DNA of 64,000 nucleotides from Hydrogenophilaceae bacterium (GCA_024709485.1 JANJWO010000006.1:1-64000); one strand, 5' to 3'; shown: positions 1-10,789, numbered from the stretch's first letter. Notes: a model not told the origin generated them from the sequence alone. Translations and numbers: made by a program.

Positions 1-306
1 AGCCGCGGCGGCAAGGTCTTCTGGATCGGCGCCGACGGCCACCTGTGCCACCGGTTCTCGTTCAGAAAGACGGACATGGCCTGGTCCGACGAAAGCGACG
101 TCGCGGCGGCGCGCAAGGTGCTCGAGTCGCTGATCTCGGACGCGTCGCCGCACGTGCTCGAAGGCCGCCTGGAATCCGGCATGGGCCTCGTCTCGAACAA
201 CGTGCTGCATACCCGTGAAAGACTTGTGGACAGCGACGATCCCGCGCAGAAACGGCTGCTCTTCCGTGCCCGGTTCTATGACAGGGTGAATCCCGTCCCG
301 ACTTGA
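1..306 (+). CDS. TauD/TfdA-like Fe(II)/2-oxoglutarate dioxygenase, C-terminal part (5' end outside window)
   Basis: Frame +1 open from base 1 to stop at 304-306; C-terminus ...GLVSNNVLHTRERLVDSDDPAQKRLLFRARFYDRV resembles TauD/TfdA family C-termini. Confidence 0.55.
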   Translation, partial: SRGGKVFWIGADGHLCHRFSFRKTDMAWSDESDVAAARKVLESLISDASPHVLEGRLESGMGLVSNNVLHTRERLVDSDDPAQKRLLFRARFYDRVNPVPT

Positions 307-467
307 GCCGATGGGACCTTCGCACGACAGGACCGTGCCCCCCCCTTCACTTAAGGAACGGTTAACCATTGCGCGCCATGCTGTCCCCTGTCGGTTTTAG
401 CACAGGAGAAGATGATGCTCGCGCTCTTACGGTTGGCTGGCCTCGGGAAATCGACGGGGCATGAACG

Positions 468-1016
468 ATGAACGGAAACCGAACCGCTGGCCGATACGGC
501 TCTCTCACCATCGGCATCCACTGGTTGACGTTGCTGCTGTTCGTCGCCGTGTACGGAACCATCGAATTGCGGGAACTGTTCGAAAAAGGCAGTGACCCTC
601 GCGAGGCGCTGAAGACTTGGCACTTCATGCTCGGCATGCTGGCCTTCGTGCTGGTCTGGCTGCGGCTGGCAGCGCGCCTGACCGGCCGCGCACCCGCCAT
701 CCGGCCGGAGCCTCCGGGTCTGCAGAAGCTGTCGTCCAGACTGTTGCATCTCGCGCTGTATGTGCTGATGATCGGCATGCCGTTGACCGGTTGGCTGGTG
801 CTGAGCGCCGCCGGAAAGCCGATCCCGTTCTTCGGCCTGGAATTGCCTCCCCTGGTCGGTGAAAACATGGGTCTCGCCAGGCAGATCAAGGAACTGCATG
901 AAGTGGTGGGCAAGGTCGGCTATTTCCTCATTGGCCTGCATGTCGCGGCGGCCTTGTATCATCACGCGATCAAGCGTGACAACACGCTGACGCGCATGCT
1001 TCCCGAGCGGAGATGA
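468..1016 (+). CDS. cytochrome b561 family protein
   Basis: 182 aa, four TM segments, YGSLTIGIHWLT...HxxxG b561 pattern with conserved His. Confidence 0.85.
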   Translation: MNGNRTAGRYGSLTIGIHWLTLLLFVAVYGTIELRELFEKGSDPREALKTWHFMLGMLAFVLVWLRLAARLTGRAPAIRPEPPGLQKLSSRLLHLALYVLMIGMPLTGWLVLSAAGKPIPFFGLELPPLVGENMGLARQIKELHEVVGKVGYFLIGLHVAAALYHHAIKRDNTLTRMLPERR

Positions 1017-1144
1017 GCCGGACCGACCGTTTGCTCATTCAGAGCTGGCCGGTCAACTGCCACGATGGAACCTGCACCACCGAAGGCAATGGATGGGGAC
1101 CACCCCGCTTCTACGACCGCGTCGATCCCGAACGCGCCGCCTAA
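1013..1144 (+). CDS. candidate 43-aa small protein MSRTDRLLIQSWPVNCHDGTCTTEGNGWGPPRFYDRVDPERAA
   Basis: ATG overlaps the b561 stop (ATGA), complete ORF to TAA at 1142-1144; below the length cutoff of the supplied track. Confidence 0.45.
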   Translation: MSRTDRLLIQSWPVNCHDGTCTTEGNGWGPPRFYDRVDPERAA

Positions 1145-1210
1145 GCCCCGCGGACACACACGGCCTGCGCTGGCCTACACTGCAAGAAGCGCTTTCCCCA
1201 ACCCATCGCC

Positions 1211-1744
1211 ATGCGCGGATTGCCTGCCCTGCTGTTATGCGCCCTGCTGTGCGGGCCTGTCCATGCGGAGGATGCCAGGATGCAGATCAGCTCTACCGCC
1301 TTCAAGCACAACGCCGCCATGCCGGCGCCGCATACCTGCGACGGGCAGGACACTTCGCCGCCGTTGTCCTGGAGCGGCGTGCCGGCCGCGGCAAAAAGCC
1401 TGGTGCTGATCGTGGACGACCCCGACGCGCCGGACCCGGCGGCGCCGCGCCGGACCTGGGTGCACTGGCTGCTCTACAACCTGCCGCCGGGCAGCCCGGG
1501 CCTGGCCGCGGGAACGCAGGCCCTGCCGCCCGGCACCCTGGAGGGCCGCAACGACTGGAAGCGCACCGGCTATGGCGGCCCCTGTCCGCCCACGGGGCGC
1601 CACCGCTATTTCCACAAGCTCTATGCGCTCGATGTCGTGCTGCCAGACCTGGAGCGGCCGGACAAGCCCGCGCTGGAACGGGCGATGCAGGGGCACGTCA
1701 TTGCGCAGGCGCAGCTCGTCGGCACCTATGCAAAGCGGCGTTGA
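1211..1744 (+). CDS. YbhB/YbcL family (PEBP-like) protein with signal peptide
   Basis: DGQDTSPPLSWSGVP...LVLIVDDPDAPDP...WVHWLLYNLPP...YGGPCPPTGRHRYFHKLYALD signature. Confidence 0.9.
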   Translation: MRGLPALLLCALLCGPVHAEDARMQISSTAFKHNAAMPAPHTCDGQDTSPPLSWSGVPAAAKSLVLIVDDPDAPDPAAPRRTWVHWLLYNLPPGSPGLAAGTQALPPGTLEGRNDWKRTGYGGPCPPTGRHRYFHKLYALDVVLPDLERPDKPALERAMQGHVIAQAQLVGTYAKRR

Positions 1745-1782
1745 ATGCCTAGGCTTTGCCGCCCGGCCGCGCTGCCGCGCGC

Positions 1783-3141
1783 TCAGTCGGCAAAGCGGAG
1801 GCCGACCTTGAGGCCCTTGCCCCCCGCACCCTCGGCAAGCTCCAGCCTTGCGCCATGCAATTCGGCGATGCGCGCCACGATCGACAGGCCCAGGCCGCTG
1901 CCGCTTTCCGTCGCCCCTTCCAGGCGGTGGAAGCGCCTGAGGGCATCCGCGCGCTCGGCCGCGGGAATGCCGGGCCCCTGATCCTGCACTTCCAGCACCG
2001 CCGCGCCGTCCGCCCGCCGCACGCTGACGCCCACCTCGGTTTGCGGCGGCGAATAGCGCAGGGCGTTGTCGATGAGGTTTCTCAGCAGGACGGCCAGCAG
2101 CCCGGCGTGGCCGCGCACCTCGAGGCGCGCCTCGCCTTCCAGCGCCAGGGCGATGTCCTTCCTGGCCGCCGTCGGCGCGGCTTCGGCCAGCGCCTCCGCC
2201 GCCAGCCGGTGCAGGTCGACGGTTTCGGCCTGGCGCTTCCAGGCGTCGTGCTCAAGGCGCGCCAGCGTCAGCAACTGCTCGACCAGGCGCGTGGCGCGGT
2301 CGCCGGCGGCGACCGCCTTGGCGATGGCCTGCTCGCGCTCACCGCCGGCGACCGCGCCCTGCGCCACCTGCAGCTGGGTCCTGAGCGCCGCCAGCGGCGT
2401 GCGCAGCTCGTGCGCGGCATCGCTGGTGAAGCGGCGCTCGCTTTCGAGCGAGGACTGCACGCGTTCGAGCAGGCTGTTCAGGCGCTCGACCATGGGGGCG
2501 ATCTCCCTCGGCACCTCGCCTTCGAGCGGGGCGAGATAGCGCGGGTCGCGCTGCGCCAGGGCGGTGCCGATGCGGTTGAGGGGCTTGAGCGCGCCGCCCA
2601 CGCCGAACCAGACCAGCAGCCCCAGCAGCGGCAATGCCACCACCAGCGGCAGCACGAGCTTTTCCAGAACCTCCATCGCCAGGTGGTCGCGCGCTTCGGT
2701 CGCCTCGCCCACCTGCACCAGGTACTTGTCCTCGTCATCCCAGAGACTGAACACGCGCCAGCTGCGGCCGTCCACCGTGACATCGGAAAAGCCTTCCTTC
2801 GTCGCCGACAATCGGGTCGGCGGCGCCTCCGGGGAATGCAGCAGCAAGGCCTCGCCTTTCTTGCCTTTCTGCCAGATCTGGAACGCCACGCTGTGCGCGT
2901 ACTTGTGCAGGGTTTTCACGTGCTCGAGTTCGACCTCGTCGATCTCGTCGCCGATCTGCGCCGCCAGTAGGGCCGCGCTTTGCGCCAGATGCGCGTCCAG
3001 CAGTTCCTGCGTTTCCGCGCGCGTCTCCCAGGCGGTGACGGCGGCGGCGGCGAGCCAGACCAGCGCCACGCCGCCCAGCAGGGTGAGCAGCAGGCGACGG
3101 CGCACGCTGCCGCGCACGCTCAGGCTGCCTTGCGGTTTCAT
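1783..3141 (-). CDS. sensor histidine kinase, QseC/PmrB-like
   Basis: HAMP region, H-box SDAAHELRTPLAALRTQ, N-box LRNLIDNALRYSP, G-box DQGPGIP; overlaps the response regulator by 4 bp. Confidence 0.9.
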   Translation of the reverse strand: MKPQGSLSVRGSVRRRLLLTLLGGVALVWLAAAAVTAWETRAETQELLDAHLAQSAALLAAQIGDEIDEVELEHVKTLHKYAHSVAFQIWQKGKKGEALLLHSPEAPPTRLSATKEGFSDVTVDGRSWRVFSLWDDEDKYLVQVGEATEARDHLAMEVLEKLVLPLVVALPLLGLLVWFGVGGALKPLNRIGTALAQRDPRYLAPLEGEVPREIAPMVERLNSLLERVQSSLESERRFTSDAAHELRTPLAALRTQLQVAQGAVAGGEREQAIAKAVAAGDRATRLVEQLLTLARLEHDAWKRQAETVDLHRLAAEALAEAAPTAARKDIALALEGEARLEVRGHAGLLAVLLRNLIDNALRYSPPQTEVGVSVRRADGAAVLEVQDQGPGIPAAERADALRRFHRLEGATESGSGLGLSIVARIAELHGARLELAEGAGGKGLKVGLRFAD

Positions 3142-3803
3142 GGCGCCTCCTTGGGCATCAGGTAGCCGACGCCGCGCAGCGTCTGCACGATGTCGGGGGA
3201 GATTTTCTTGCGCAGATGGTGCAGATGCACGTCGATGGCATTGGATTCGATCTCCTCGCCCCAGGCATACAGCGCGGAGGCCAGCTGCTCGCGGGAAAGC
3301 ACGCGCCCGGCATTGCTCATGAACACCTGCAGCAGATCGAACTCCCGCGCCGAGAGGATTTTCGGCTCGCCGCGATAGCTGACGGTGCGCGCCGCGGGGT
3401 CCAGGCTCAGCGCGCCCACGGCGATGAGCGGGGCGGGCTGTCCGCTGGCGCGACGGATCAGCGCGCGCAGCCGCGCGGACAGCTCGCCGAGGTCGAAGGG
3501 CTTGACGAGATAGTCGTCGGCGCCGGCATCCAGCCCGATGATGCGGTCTTCCACGGTGTCGCGCGCGGTGAGGATCAGCACCGGCACCGGGTTCTTTTCC
3601 TGGCGCAGGGATTTCAGCACCTCGAGCCCGGAGCGCCGCGGCAGCCCGAGATCGAGCACCACCGCGGCATAGGGTTCGGCCGCGATGGCATGCAGCGCGC
3701 TCACGCCGTCGCGCACCCAGTCGACGACGAAGCCCCGCTGCCGGAGCCCGGCCTGGATGCCATCGCCCAGCAGGGCGTCGTCTTCAACCACCAGGATGCG
3801 CAT
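3138..3803 (-). CDS. OmpR-family response regulator, QseB/PmrA-like
   Basis: MRILVVEDDALLGDGIQAGL receiver plus winged-helix C-terminus SNAIDVHLHHLRKKI. Confidence 0.92.
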   Translation of the reverse strand: MRILVVEDDALLGDGIQAGLRQRGFVVDWVRDGVSALHAIAAEPYAAVVLDLGLPRRSGLEVLKSLRQEKNPVPVLILTARDTVEDRIIGLDAGADDYLVKPFDLGELSARLRALIRRASGQPAPLIAVGALSLDPAARTVSYRGEPKILSAREFDLLQVFMSNAGRVLSREQLASALYAWGEEIESNAIDVHLHHLRKKISPDIVQTLRGVGYLMPKEAP

Positions 3804-3819
3804 CGCGGATCGTCAGCCC

Positions 3820-4503
3820 TCAATCGTCATCGTCATGCCCGCCGTCATAGCCGGCGTGCGCCTCGGCCTGCCCGGAAACCAGGGAATCCAGATTCCCATT
3901 AAACCAGAGCCCCCAGAATCCGGCCACTGCGGCAACCAGCAGCAGGGCGACGAGGCCGCGCTTCTGGCGGATGGCGGCGTCGGTTTCGCCCTCCTTGTAG
4001 CCGGTGACCATGGCGCGCGCCAGGTTCTCGCGGTGCAGGAAGCTGCTCACGATGACGCCCGCGATGTGCACGCCCACCACCAGCAGCATGAAATTCGCGA
4101 GGAACTCATGCACCTCCTCGTACGCTTCGCCGCCGATGTCGTTATAGGTCAGCCAGCCGCTGATCCCCGTGGCCAGCCCCAGCGCCAGCAGCAGGAAGAC
4201 CGCGACGGCGCCGGCCGGGTTGTGGCCGAGATAATGCCCGGGGCTGCGCGACGCCAGCGACTTCAGGTATTGCCCGATCTTCGCCGGCGAGTAGGCGAAA
4301 TCGGCGAAGCGCGCATAGCGCGTGCCGGCAAAGCCCCACACCAGGCGGAACGCGATCAGGCCCAGCAGCGTGTAGCCCAGCATCACGTGCAGGGCGCTGT
4401 AGCGCTCGCTTTCCGAGGTCAGCCAGGCCCCGGCGAAGCTCAGCGCCAGCAGCCAGTGAAACCAGCGCGTGGGAAGATCCCACACCAGGATTTTCGATTT
4501 CAT
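3820..4503 (-). CDS. cytochrome b/b6-type membrane protein with acidic His/Asp C-terminal tail
   Basis: MKSKILVWDLPTRWFHWLLALSF...; start CAT at 4501-4503; C-terminus ...GQAEAHAGYDGGHDDDD. Confidence 0.88.
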   Translation of the reverse strand: MKSKILVWDLPTRWFHWLLALSFAGAWLTSESERYSALHVMLGYTLLGLIAFRLVWGFAGTRYARFADFAYSPAKIGQYLKSLASRSPGHYLGHNPAGAVAVFLLLALGLATGISGWLTYNDIGGEAYEEVHEFLANFMLLVVGVHIAGVIVSSFLHRENLARAMVTGYKEGETDAAIRQKRGLVALLLVAAVAGFWGLWFNGNLDSLVSGQAEAHAGYDGGHDDDD

Positions 4504-4979
4504 TTTCTTACCCCTTTGGGCAGTTTCAGGCTGCTCTCGGAAAAGTCGCCCTTGTCGGCGGCGGTGTGGCAGGCCGCGCAGTTGGCCGCCGACTTCACCG
4601 CCGGGTGCTTCCAGATGTCGCGCGGCAGTTCTTCGGAGTGCTCGTGCACGAACCAGCGCGTCTCGGTGATGCGCAATTGCGGCTTGCCCGCCGCGCGGGT
4701 GTCGCGGCGGCCGGCGTTGGCTTCGAGATAGCGCAGGATCTCGGCATGCACGGCCGGTTCCAGGCTGGCGTCGCTGCCGAAATGCTTGTCCAGGCCATTC
4801 ATGACCTCGCGCCAGGAGGCGGCCGACAGCAACTGCGGCGGATAGGCCACATGGCAGGACGCGCATTCGGCCTGGTAGGCGGGATTGCGCACGTCGTATC
4901 GCTTGCCATCGGCATGCGCGGGCAGGGCGGCGGCCAGCAGGCAGCCGGACAGGAGCATCAGGGATTTTTTCATCATCAT
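4500..4979 (-). CDS. diheme cytochrome c (DHC family)
   Basis: Signal peptide MKKSLMLLSGCLLAAALPAHA, two heme motifs CASCH and CAACH; start among the three ATGs at 4973-4979 preceded by AAAGG; overlaps the cytochrome b start. Confidence 0.88.
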   Translation of the reverse strand: MMMKKSLMLLSGCLLAAALPAHADGKRYDVRNPAYQAECASCHVAYPPQLLSAASWREVMNGLDKHFGSDASLEPAVHAEILRYLEANAGRRDTRAAGKPQLRITETRWFVHEHSEELPRDIWKHPAVKSAANCAACHTAADKGDFSESSLKLPKGVRK

Positions 4980-5064
4980 TCCTTTCACTTTTTTACCGCT
5001 GGCTTGGCCAAGCGCGGCGGCAATCAGCCAGCGCCTTGCGCGAACTTCGCGGTCAAACATGGCC

Positions 5065-5502
5065 TCATTTCACCGACAGCAGATAGGCCATCACGTCGGC
5101 CTTTTCCTCCGCGCTGCAGGCGCGCCCGAGCACGTCGTTGCAGTTGCGCTTGAACCACTTGTCGACCTTGGCCTGGCGGGTGAAGCGGGCGGCATTGGCG
5201 GACGGCGCCAACGGCTCGATGACCTTGTTGGTCACCTCGTGCCGGCCAGCGGTGACCGGATTGCTGGTGTGGCAGGAAGAACAGCTCCATTCATGGCCGT
5301 GCAGGGAGGTGAAGAAACGCTGGCCCTGCTGGGGCGAAGGCCCCTTGTAGCCGGGATTCTGCTGCTTCGCCTCCTGCGCATAGGCGTTCAGGAAATCCGC
5401 CGGCGCTTCGGCGAAAGCGGCGGTGCTGGCTACGGCCAATAAAAACAGACTGACGGAAATGCGCATGGCTTGCTCCTTGGGTGGGTGGGTCGATGGCACC
5501 AA
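5065..5502 (-). CDS. SHP-like monoheme cytochrome c (DUF1924 family)
   Basis: Signal peptide, single CSSCH, C-terminal RNCNDVLGRACSAEEKADVMAYLLSVK resembling sphaeroides heme protein. Confidence 0.85.
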   Translation of the reverse strand: MVPSTHPPKEQAMRISVSLFLLAVASTAAFAEAPADFLNAYAQEAKQQNPGYKGPSPQQGQRFFTSLHGHEWSCSSCHTSNPVTAGRHEVTNKVIEPLAPSANAARFTRQAKVDKWFKRNCNDVLGRACSAEEKADVMAYLLSVK

Positions 5503-5564
5503 GGATGGACAGCCAAAATTAAGCGGGCATTAAGTCATGCCCCTGCCAAGAGAAGGCGCACCGG

Positions 5565-6086
5565 CTAGGGCTTTTTGTTCTTGATCCCGGTGACCGTGTT
5601 CTCGAACTCCTCCCAGGAGGACTCGTGGATGTCGTAGCCTTTCTCCTTCTTGAGGTCGAGGCCCTCGCGAACGTATTCGTCCTCTTCGTCCGCGGCGATG
5701 TCCATTTCCCGCACCGCCGCCTCCGCCGCCTGCCCCTTGCCGCGGATCGGGAAGCGCCAGAAGATGCGCTCCAGCTCGACGCCGCAGGCGTGGCGTATAT
5801 GCATGCGCAGGGTGATTTCGATGATGTGGGAATAGCGGAACCGCTTCATCGGTTCCGACTCGACGAAGGCGATATAGCTTTTGCCGTCCGGGCGCGGGAT
5901 GGCCTCGACCGCAACCTCGATGCCGTCCGCGCGGAAATATTCGATGATCGTCCGGGCAACCTTCCCGGTGTTTTGCGCCAGGCGCCGCGCCCGCCGCTTG
6001 AGCAGCAGCACGTAGCCGAGGATGGCGACAAGGTTGAGGGCGACCAGATACAGCAGCGCCAGGTCGAAGATCACGGTCACGGTCAT
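5565..6086 (-). CDS. conserved hypothetical membrane-anchored protein
   Basis: N-terminal TM helix then charged cytoplasmic domain; no family recognised. Confidence 0.65.
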   Translation of the reverse strand: MTVTVIFDLALLYLVALNLVAILGYVLLLKRRARRLAQNTGKVARTIIEYFRADGIEVAVEAIPRPDGKSYIAFVESEPMKRFRYSHIIEITLRMHIRHACGVELERIFWRFPIRGKGQAAEAAVREMDIAADEEDEYVREGLDLKKEKGYDIHESSWEEFENTVTGIKNKKP

Positions 6087-6123
6087 TATTCCCGGCCTCC
6101 TCGTCGAGCTTCCCGGCGGCCCA

Positions 6124-6159
6124 TTGACGGAAAAATCATCAACATGAGTTTTCCGTCAA
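6124..6159. promoter_or_regulatory. 11-bp perfect inverted repeat TTGACGGAAAA-N14-TTTTCCGTCAA between divergent genes
   Basis: Direct reading; lies in the divergent spacer upstream of gltB. Confidence 0.5.
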
Positions 6160-6282
6160 CCGCCCGCCTGCTCCGGCATGCCCGCAGAAAATCTCGCCCG
6201 GAGCATTGCGAAGCAAGGTTTTAGGTAGTTAAAATAAAAAACTTTTCGCCATTTTTGGCCCTGCCGCTTTTTTGAACACGTC

Positions 6283-9200
6283 ATGAACAGTCAAGACCGT
6301 CTCCAAGGCACGCTCTACCGCCCCGAGTTTGAGCAGGATTCCTGCGGTTTCGGGCTCATCGCCCAGCTGGATGACCGACCTTCGCACACCCTGGTGCAGC
6401 GCGCCATCCACTCCCTTGGCTGCATGACCCACCGCGGCGCCATCGCCGCCGACGGCCTCTCCGGCGACGGCTGCGGCCTGCTGTTCAAGACGCCCGACGC
6501 CTTCCTGCGCGCAGTGGCCGCCGAGGCCGGCCTCACCCTCGCCGGGCGCTATGCCGCCGGCCTGGTGTTCCTGTCCCAGGACGAGGCCGCGCGCAAGGCC
6601 GCCAAGGACACGCTGCGCCGCGAACTGCAGGCGCAGCAGCTGGAAATCGCCGGCTTCCGCGCCGTGCCCGTCGACACCCGGGTTTGCGGCCAGTACGCCC
6701 TGGCCTCGCTGCCGGTGATCGAGCAGCTGTTCGTGAACTGCCCGGACAGCCTGGGCGAGGCGCATTTCGAGCGCGCCCTCTATATCGCGCGCCGCCGCGC
6801 GGAAAAGGCGCTCGCCGCCGACAAGGCGTTCTACATCCCCACCCTGTCCTCGCGCGTGATTGCCTACAAGGGCCTGGTGATGCCGGAAAACCTGCCGCTA
6901 TTCTACCCCGACCTCAACGACGCGCGCTTCGCCTCGTCGCTGATCGTGTTCCACCAGCGCTTCTCCACCAACACCTGGCCGCAGTGGAAGCTGGCGCAGC
7001 CCTTCCGCTTCCTCGCCCACAACGGCGAGATCAACACCGTGCAGGGCAACCGCAACTGGAGCCGCGCGCGCGAGATGAAGTTCGAGAGCGAGCTCATCCC
7101 CAACATGGACGACGTGCGCCCGATCGTCAACACCGACGGCTCCGACTCCAGCTCGCTCGACAACATGCTGGAAGGCCTGGTCATGGGCGGCACCAGCCTG
7201 TTCCGCGCGGTGCGCCTCTTGGTGCCGCCGGCCTGGCAGAACGTCGAGGACATGGACCCCGACATGCGCGCCTTTTACCAATACAACTCCATGCACATGG
7301 AAGCCTGGGACGGCCCCGCCGGCATGGTGATGACCGACGGCCGCTACGGCGTCTGCGCGCTGGACCGCAACGGCCTCAGGCCCGCACGCTGGATATTGAC
7401 CAAGGACCGCATCCTCACCATCGCCTCGGAGGTGGGGGTGTGGGATTACGGCGCGGAGAACGTCGACAAGAAGGGCCGCGTCAAGCCCGGGCAGATGGTG
7501 GCGGCCGATCTTGCCACCGGCAGGCTGCTGCTGCCGGAAGACATCGATGCCGAACTGAAGTCCGCCCATCCCTACCGCGAGTGGCTGAAGGAGGCCATCA
7601 AGCTCGAAGTCGGCGCCTATCCCGACGGCGACCTGCAGACGCTGGATGCCGCCAGCCTGCTCACGCACCAGAAGCTGTTCAACGTCAGCCTGGAGGAACG
7701 CGACCAGCTGCTGCGCGTGCTGGCGGAAGACGGCCAGGAAGCCGTCGGCTCCATGGGCGACGACACCCCCATGGCGGTGCTCTCGCAGAAAGTGCGCTCG
7801 CCCTTTGACTACCTGCGCCAGCAGTTCGCGCAGGTCACCAATCCGCCGATCGACCCGATCCGCGAAGCCATCGTCATGTCGCTCGCCACCTGCTTCGGCC
7901 CCGAGCGCAACCTGTTCCAGGAATCCCGGGCACACGCGCACCGCCTGGAAGTGAGCACGCCGCTGCTGTCGGAGACCGCGTTCAAGGCCATTACTTCGCA
8001 GACCGACCCGGCCTTCCGGAGCCGGCGCCTGTCGCTCAACTACGACCCCGCCCGGCTCACGCTGAAAGCCGCCATCGAGCAACTGGCGGCCGCGGCGGTG
8101 GCCGCCATCAAGGACGGCGCGGTGATCCTGGTGCTGTCCGACCGCGACATTTCCGACAAGACCCTGCCGATCCCGGCGCTGTTCGCCGTGGGCGCGGTGC
8201 ACCACGCGCTGATCGACGCCGGCCTGCGCTGCAACGCCAACATCGTGGCCGAAACCGGCAGCGTGCGCGATCCGCACCAGTACGCCTGCCTGATCGGCTA
8301 CGGCGCCACCGCCGTGCATCCCTATCTCGCCTATCAGGTCATCGCCGAGCAGGTGAACTCCGGCGAATGCGCGGTGCCGCTCGACAAGGCGCTGTCCAAC
8401 TACCGCAAGGGCATGGACAAGGGCCTTTACAAGGTGCTGTCCAAGATGGGCATTTCGCTGGTGGCAAGCTACCGCGGCGCCCAGCTGTTCGAGGCCGTCG
8501 GCCTCAACGAGGAAGTCATCGAGCTTTCCTTGAAAGGCACGGTGTCGCGCGTGTCCGGCGCCGACTTCAGCGATTTCGAGGCCGACCAGAAGCTGCTGCA
8601 CAAGCACGCCTACAATCCGCTGAAGCGCCTGTCCGCCGGCGGCTTGCTCAAGTTCATGTTCGGCGAGGAATTCCACGCCTACAACCCCGACGTGGTGCAG
8701 CAGCTGCAGAAGGCCGTGCAGACCGGCAGCTACGCCGAGTACAAGAAATATTCCGAGATCGTCAACACCCGCCCGGTGGCGATGATGCGCGACCTCATGC
8801 AGGTGAAGTTCGGCGCCAACCAGCCGATTCCCCTCGACGAGGTCGAGCCGCTCGAAGAGATCTTGAAGCGCTTCGACTCCGCCGGCATGAGCCTGGGCGC
8901 GCTGTCGCCGGAGGCGCACGAGGCGCTGGCCGAGGGCATGAACCGCATCGGCGGCCGCTCCAACTCGGGCGAAGGCGGCGAGGACCCCAAACGCTACGGC
9001 ACCGCCAAGATGTCCAAGATCAAGCAGGTGGCCTCCGGCCGCTTCGGCGTGACGCCCGCCTACCTGATCAACGCCGAGGTGCTGCAGATCAAGATCGCCC
9101 AGGGCGCCAAGCCCGGCGAGGGCGGCCAGCTGCCCAGCAACAAGGTGACGCCGCTCATCGCCAGCTTGCGCCACTGCAAGCCGGGCACGCTGCTGATTTC

Positions 9201-10764
9201 GCCGCCGCCGCACCACGACATCTATTCCATCGAAGATCTGGCGCAGCTGATTTTCGACTTGAAGCAGATCAACCCCGCCGCGCAGGTGTCGGTGAAGCTG
9301 GTAGCCGAACCCGGCGTGGGCACGGTCGCCGCCGGCGTGGCCAAGGCCTATGCCGACCTCATCACCATTTCCGGCTATGACGGCGGCACCGGCGCCTCCC
9401 CGCTCTCCTCGGTGAAATATGCCGGCACGCCCTGGGAGCTGGGGCTGTCCGAAGCCCAGCAGGTGCTGCGCGCCAACGGGCTGCGCGGGCGGGTCAGGGT
9501 GCAGACCGACGGCGGCTTGAAGACCGGGCTGGACGTGGTCAAGGCCGCGATCCTCGGCGCCGAGTCCTTCGGCTTTGGCACCGGGCCCATGGTGGCGCTG
9601 GGCTGCAAGTATCTGCGCATCTGCCATCTCAACAACTGCGCCACCGGCGTCGCCACTCAGAACGACAAGCTGCGCAAGGAGCACTTCATCGGCCTGCCCG
9701 ACATGGTGGTGAACTACTTCACCTTCATGGCCATGGAAACCCGCGAACTGATGGCGCAGCTGGGCATTCGCAAGCTCACCGACCTCATCGGCCGCACCGA
9801 TCTGATCGAGCTGCAGCCCGGCCAGACGGCCAGGCAGCAGAAGCTCAAGCTCGACGCGCTGCTGAGCCAGGGCGGCATCCCCACCGATGCGCCGCGCTTC
9901 GCGCAGCAGGAGCGCAACCCCTCGTTCGACAAGGGCGAGCTGGCGGAAAAAATGGTGGCCGACTGCGCGCCCTACATCAAGAGCGGCAGGAAGAAGGCCT
10001 TCACCTACGCCATCCGCAACGTGAACCGCTCCATCGGCGCGCGCCTCTCGGGCGAGATCGCGCGCGCGCGCGGCAATGCCGGCCTGCCCGACGACACCCT
10101 GCACCTCAAGCTCTTGGGCTCGGCCGGCCAGAGCTTCGGCGTATGGAACGCCAACGGCCTCACCCTGGAACTGGAAGGCGACGCCAACGACTACGTCGGC
10201 AAGGGCATGAACGGCGGCCGCCTGGTGATCTATCCGCCCAAGGTGTCGAGCTTCGAGCCGCACCGCAGCAGCATCATCGGCAACACCTGTTTGTACGGCG
10301 CCACCGGCGGCGAGCTGTTCGCCGCCGGCCAGGCCGGCGAGCGCTTCGGCGTGCGCAACTCCGGCGCCTTTGCCGTGATCGAAGGCGCGGGCGACCACTG
10401 CTGCGAATACATGACCGGCGGCGCCGTCATCGTGCTGGGCGATACCGGCCCCAACTTCGGCGCCGGCATGTCCGGCGGCATGGCCTTCGTCTACGACGAG
10501 TCGGGGAAATTCCCCACCCGCATCAACCACGAGCTGGTGGACGCCAGCAAGCTGGTGGGCGAGGGCAGCGAACCCTACCGCGTGTTCCTGAAAACCGGCA
10601 TCGCGCGCCACCTGGCGCTCACCGGCAGCCCGCGCGCGAAGTGGCTGCTCGACAACCTCGACACCGAAATCGACAAGTTCTGGCTGGTGAAGCCCAAGCG
10701 CATGTCGCTGGAGGCCCTGCTCGACGACCTGCCCGGCGTCCACCAAGAGGCGGCCGCCGCCTGA
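6283..10764 (+). CDS. gltB: glutamate synthase large subunit
   Basis: 1493 aa; N-terminal [16 protein letters not shown] domain [29 protein letters not shown]-terminal GXXGXXXG repeats. Confidence 0.98.
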   Translation: MNSQDRLQGTLYRPEFEQDSCGFGLIAQLDDRPSHTLVQRAIHSLGCMTHRGAIAADGLSGDGCGLLFKTPDAFLRAVAAEAGLTLAGRYAAGLVFLSQDEAARKAAKDTLRRELQAQQLEIAGFRAVPVDTRVCGQYALASLPVIEQLFVNCPDSLGEAHFERALYIARRRAEKALAADKAFYIPTLSSRVIAYKGLVMPENLPLFYPDLNDARFASSLIVFHQRFSTNTWPQWKLAQPFRFLAHNGEINTVQGNRNWSRAREMKFESELIPNMDDVRPIVNTDGSDSSSLDNMLEGLVMGGTSLFRAVRLLVPPAWQNVEDMDPDMRAFYQYNSMHMEAWDGPAGMVMTDGRYGVCALDRNGLRPARWILTKDRILTIASEVGVWDYGAENVDKKGRVKPGQMVAADLATGRLLLPEDIDAELKSAHPYREWLKEAIKLEVGAYPDGDLQTLDAASLLTHQKLFNVSLEERDQLLRVLAEDGQEAVGSMGDDTPMAVLSQKVRSPFDYLRQQFAQVTNPPIDPIREAIVMSLATCFGPERNLFQESRAHAHRLEVSTPLLSETAFKAITSQTDPAFRSRRLSLNYDPARLTLKAAIEQLAAAAVAAIKDGAVILVLSDRDISDKTLPIPALFAVGAVHHALIDAGLRCNANIVAETGSVRDPHQYACLIGYGATAVHPYLAYQVIAEQVNSGECAVPLDKALSNYRKGMDKGLYKVLSKMGISLVASYRGAQLFEAVGLNEEVIELSLKGTVSRVSGADFSDFEADQKLLHKHAYNPLKRLSAGGLLKFMFGEEFHAYNPDVVQQLQKAVQTGSYAEYKKYSEIVNTRPVAMMRDLMQVKFGANQPIPLDEVEPLEEILKRFDSAGMSLGALSPEAHEALAEGMNRIGGRSNSGEGGEDPKRYGTAKMSKIKQVASGRFGVTPAYLINAEVLQIKIAQGAKPGEGGQLPSNKVTPLIASLRHCKPGTLLISPPPHHDIYSIEDLAQLIFDLKQINPAAQVSVKLVAEPGVGTVAAGVAKAYADLITISGYDGGTGASPLSSVKYAGTPWELGLSEAQQVLRANGLRGRVRVQTDGGLKTGLDVVKAAILGAESFGFGTGPMVALGCKYLRICHLNNCATGVATQNDKLRKEHFIGLPDMVVNYFTFMAMETRELMAQLGIRKLTDLIGRTDLIELQPGQTARQQKLKLDALLSQGGIPTDAPRFAQQERNPSFDKGELAEKMVADCAPYIKSGRKKAFTYAIRNVNRSIGARLSGEIARARGNAGLPDDTLHLKLLGSAGQSFGVWNANGLTLELEGDANDYVGKGMNGGRLVIYPPKVSSFEPHRSSIIGNTCLYGATGGELFAAGQAGERFGVRNSGAFAVIEGAGDHCCEYMTGGAVIVLGDTGPNFGAGMSGGMAFVYDESGKFPTRINHELVDASKLVGEGSEPYRVFLKTGIARHLALTGSPRAKWLLDNLDTEIDKFWLVKPKRMSLEALLDDLPGVHQEAAAA

Positions 10765-10789
10765 TGAACGCAACGCCTGCAAACACCTT

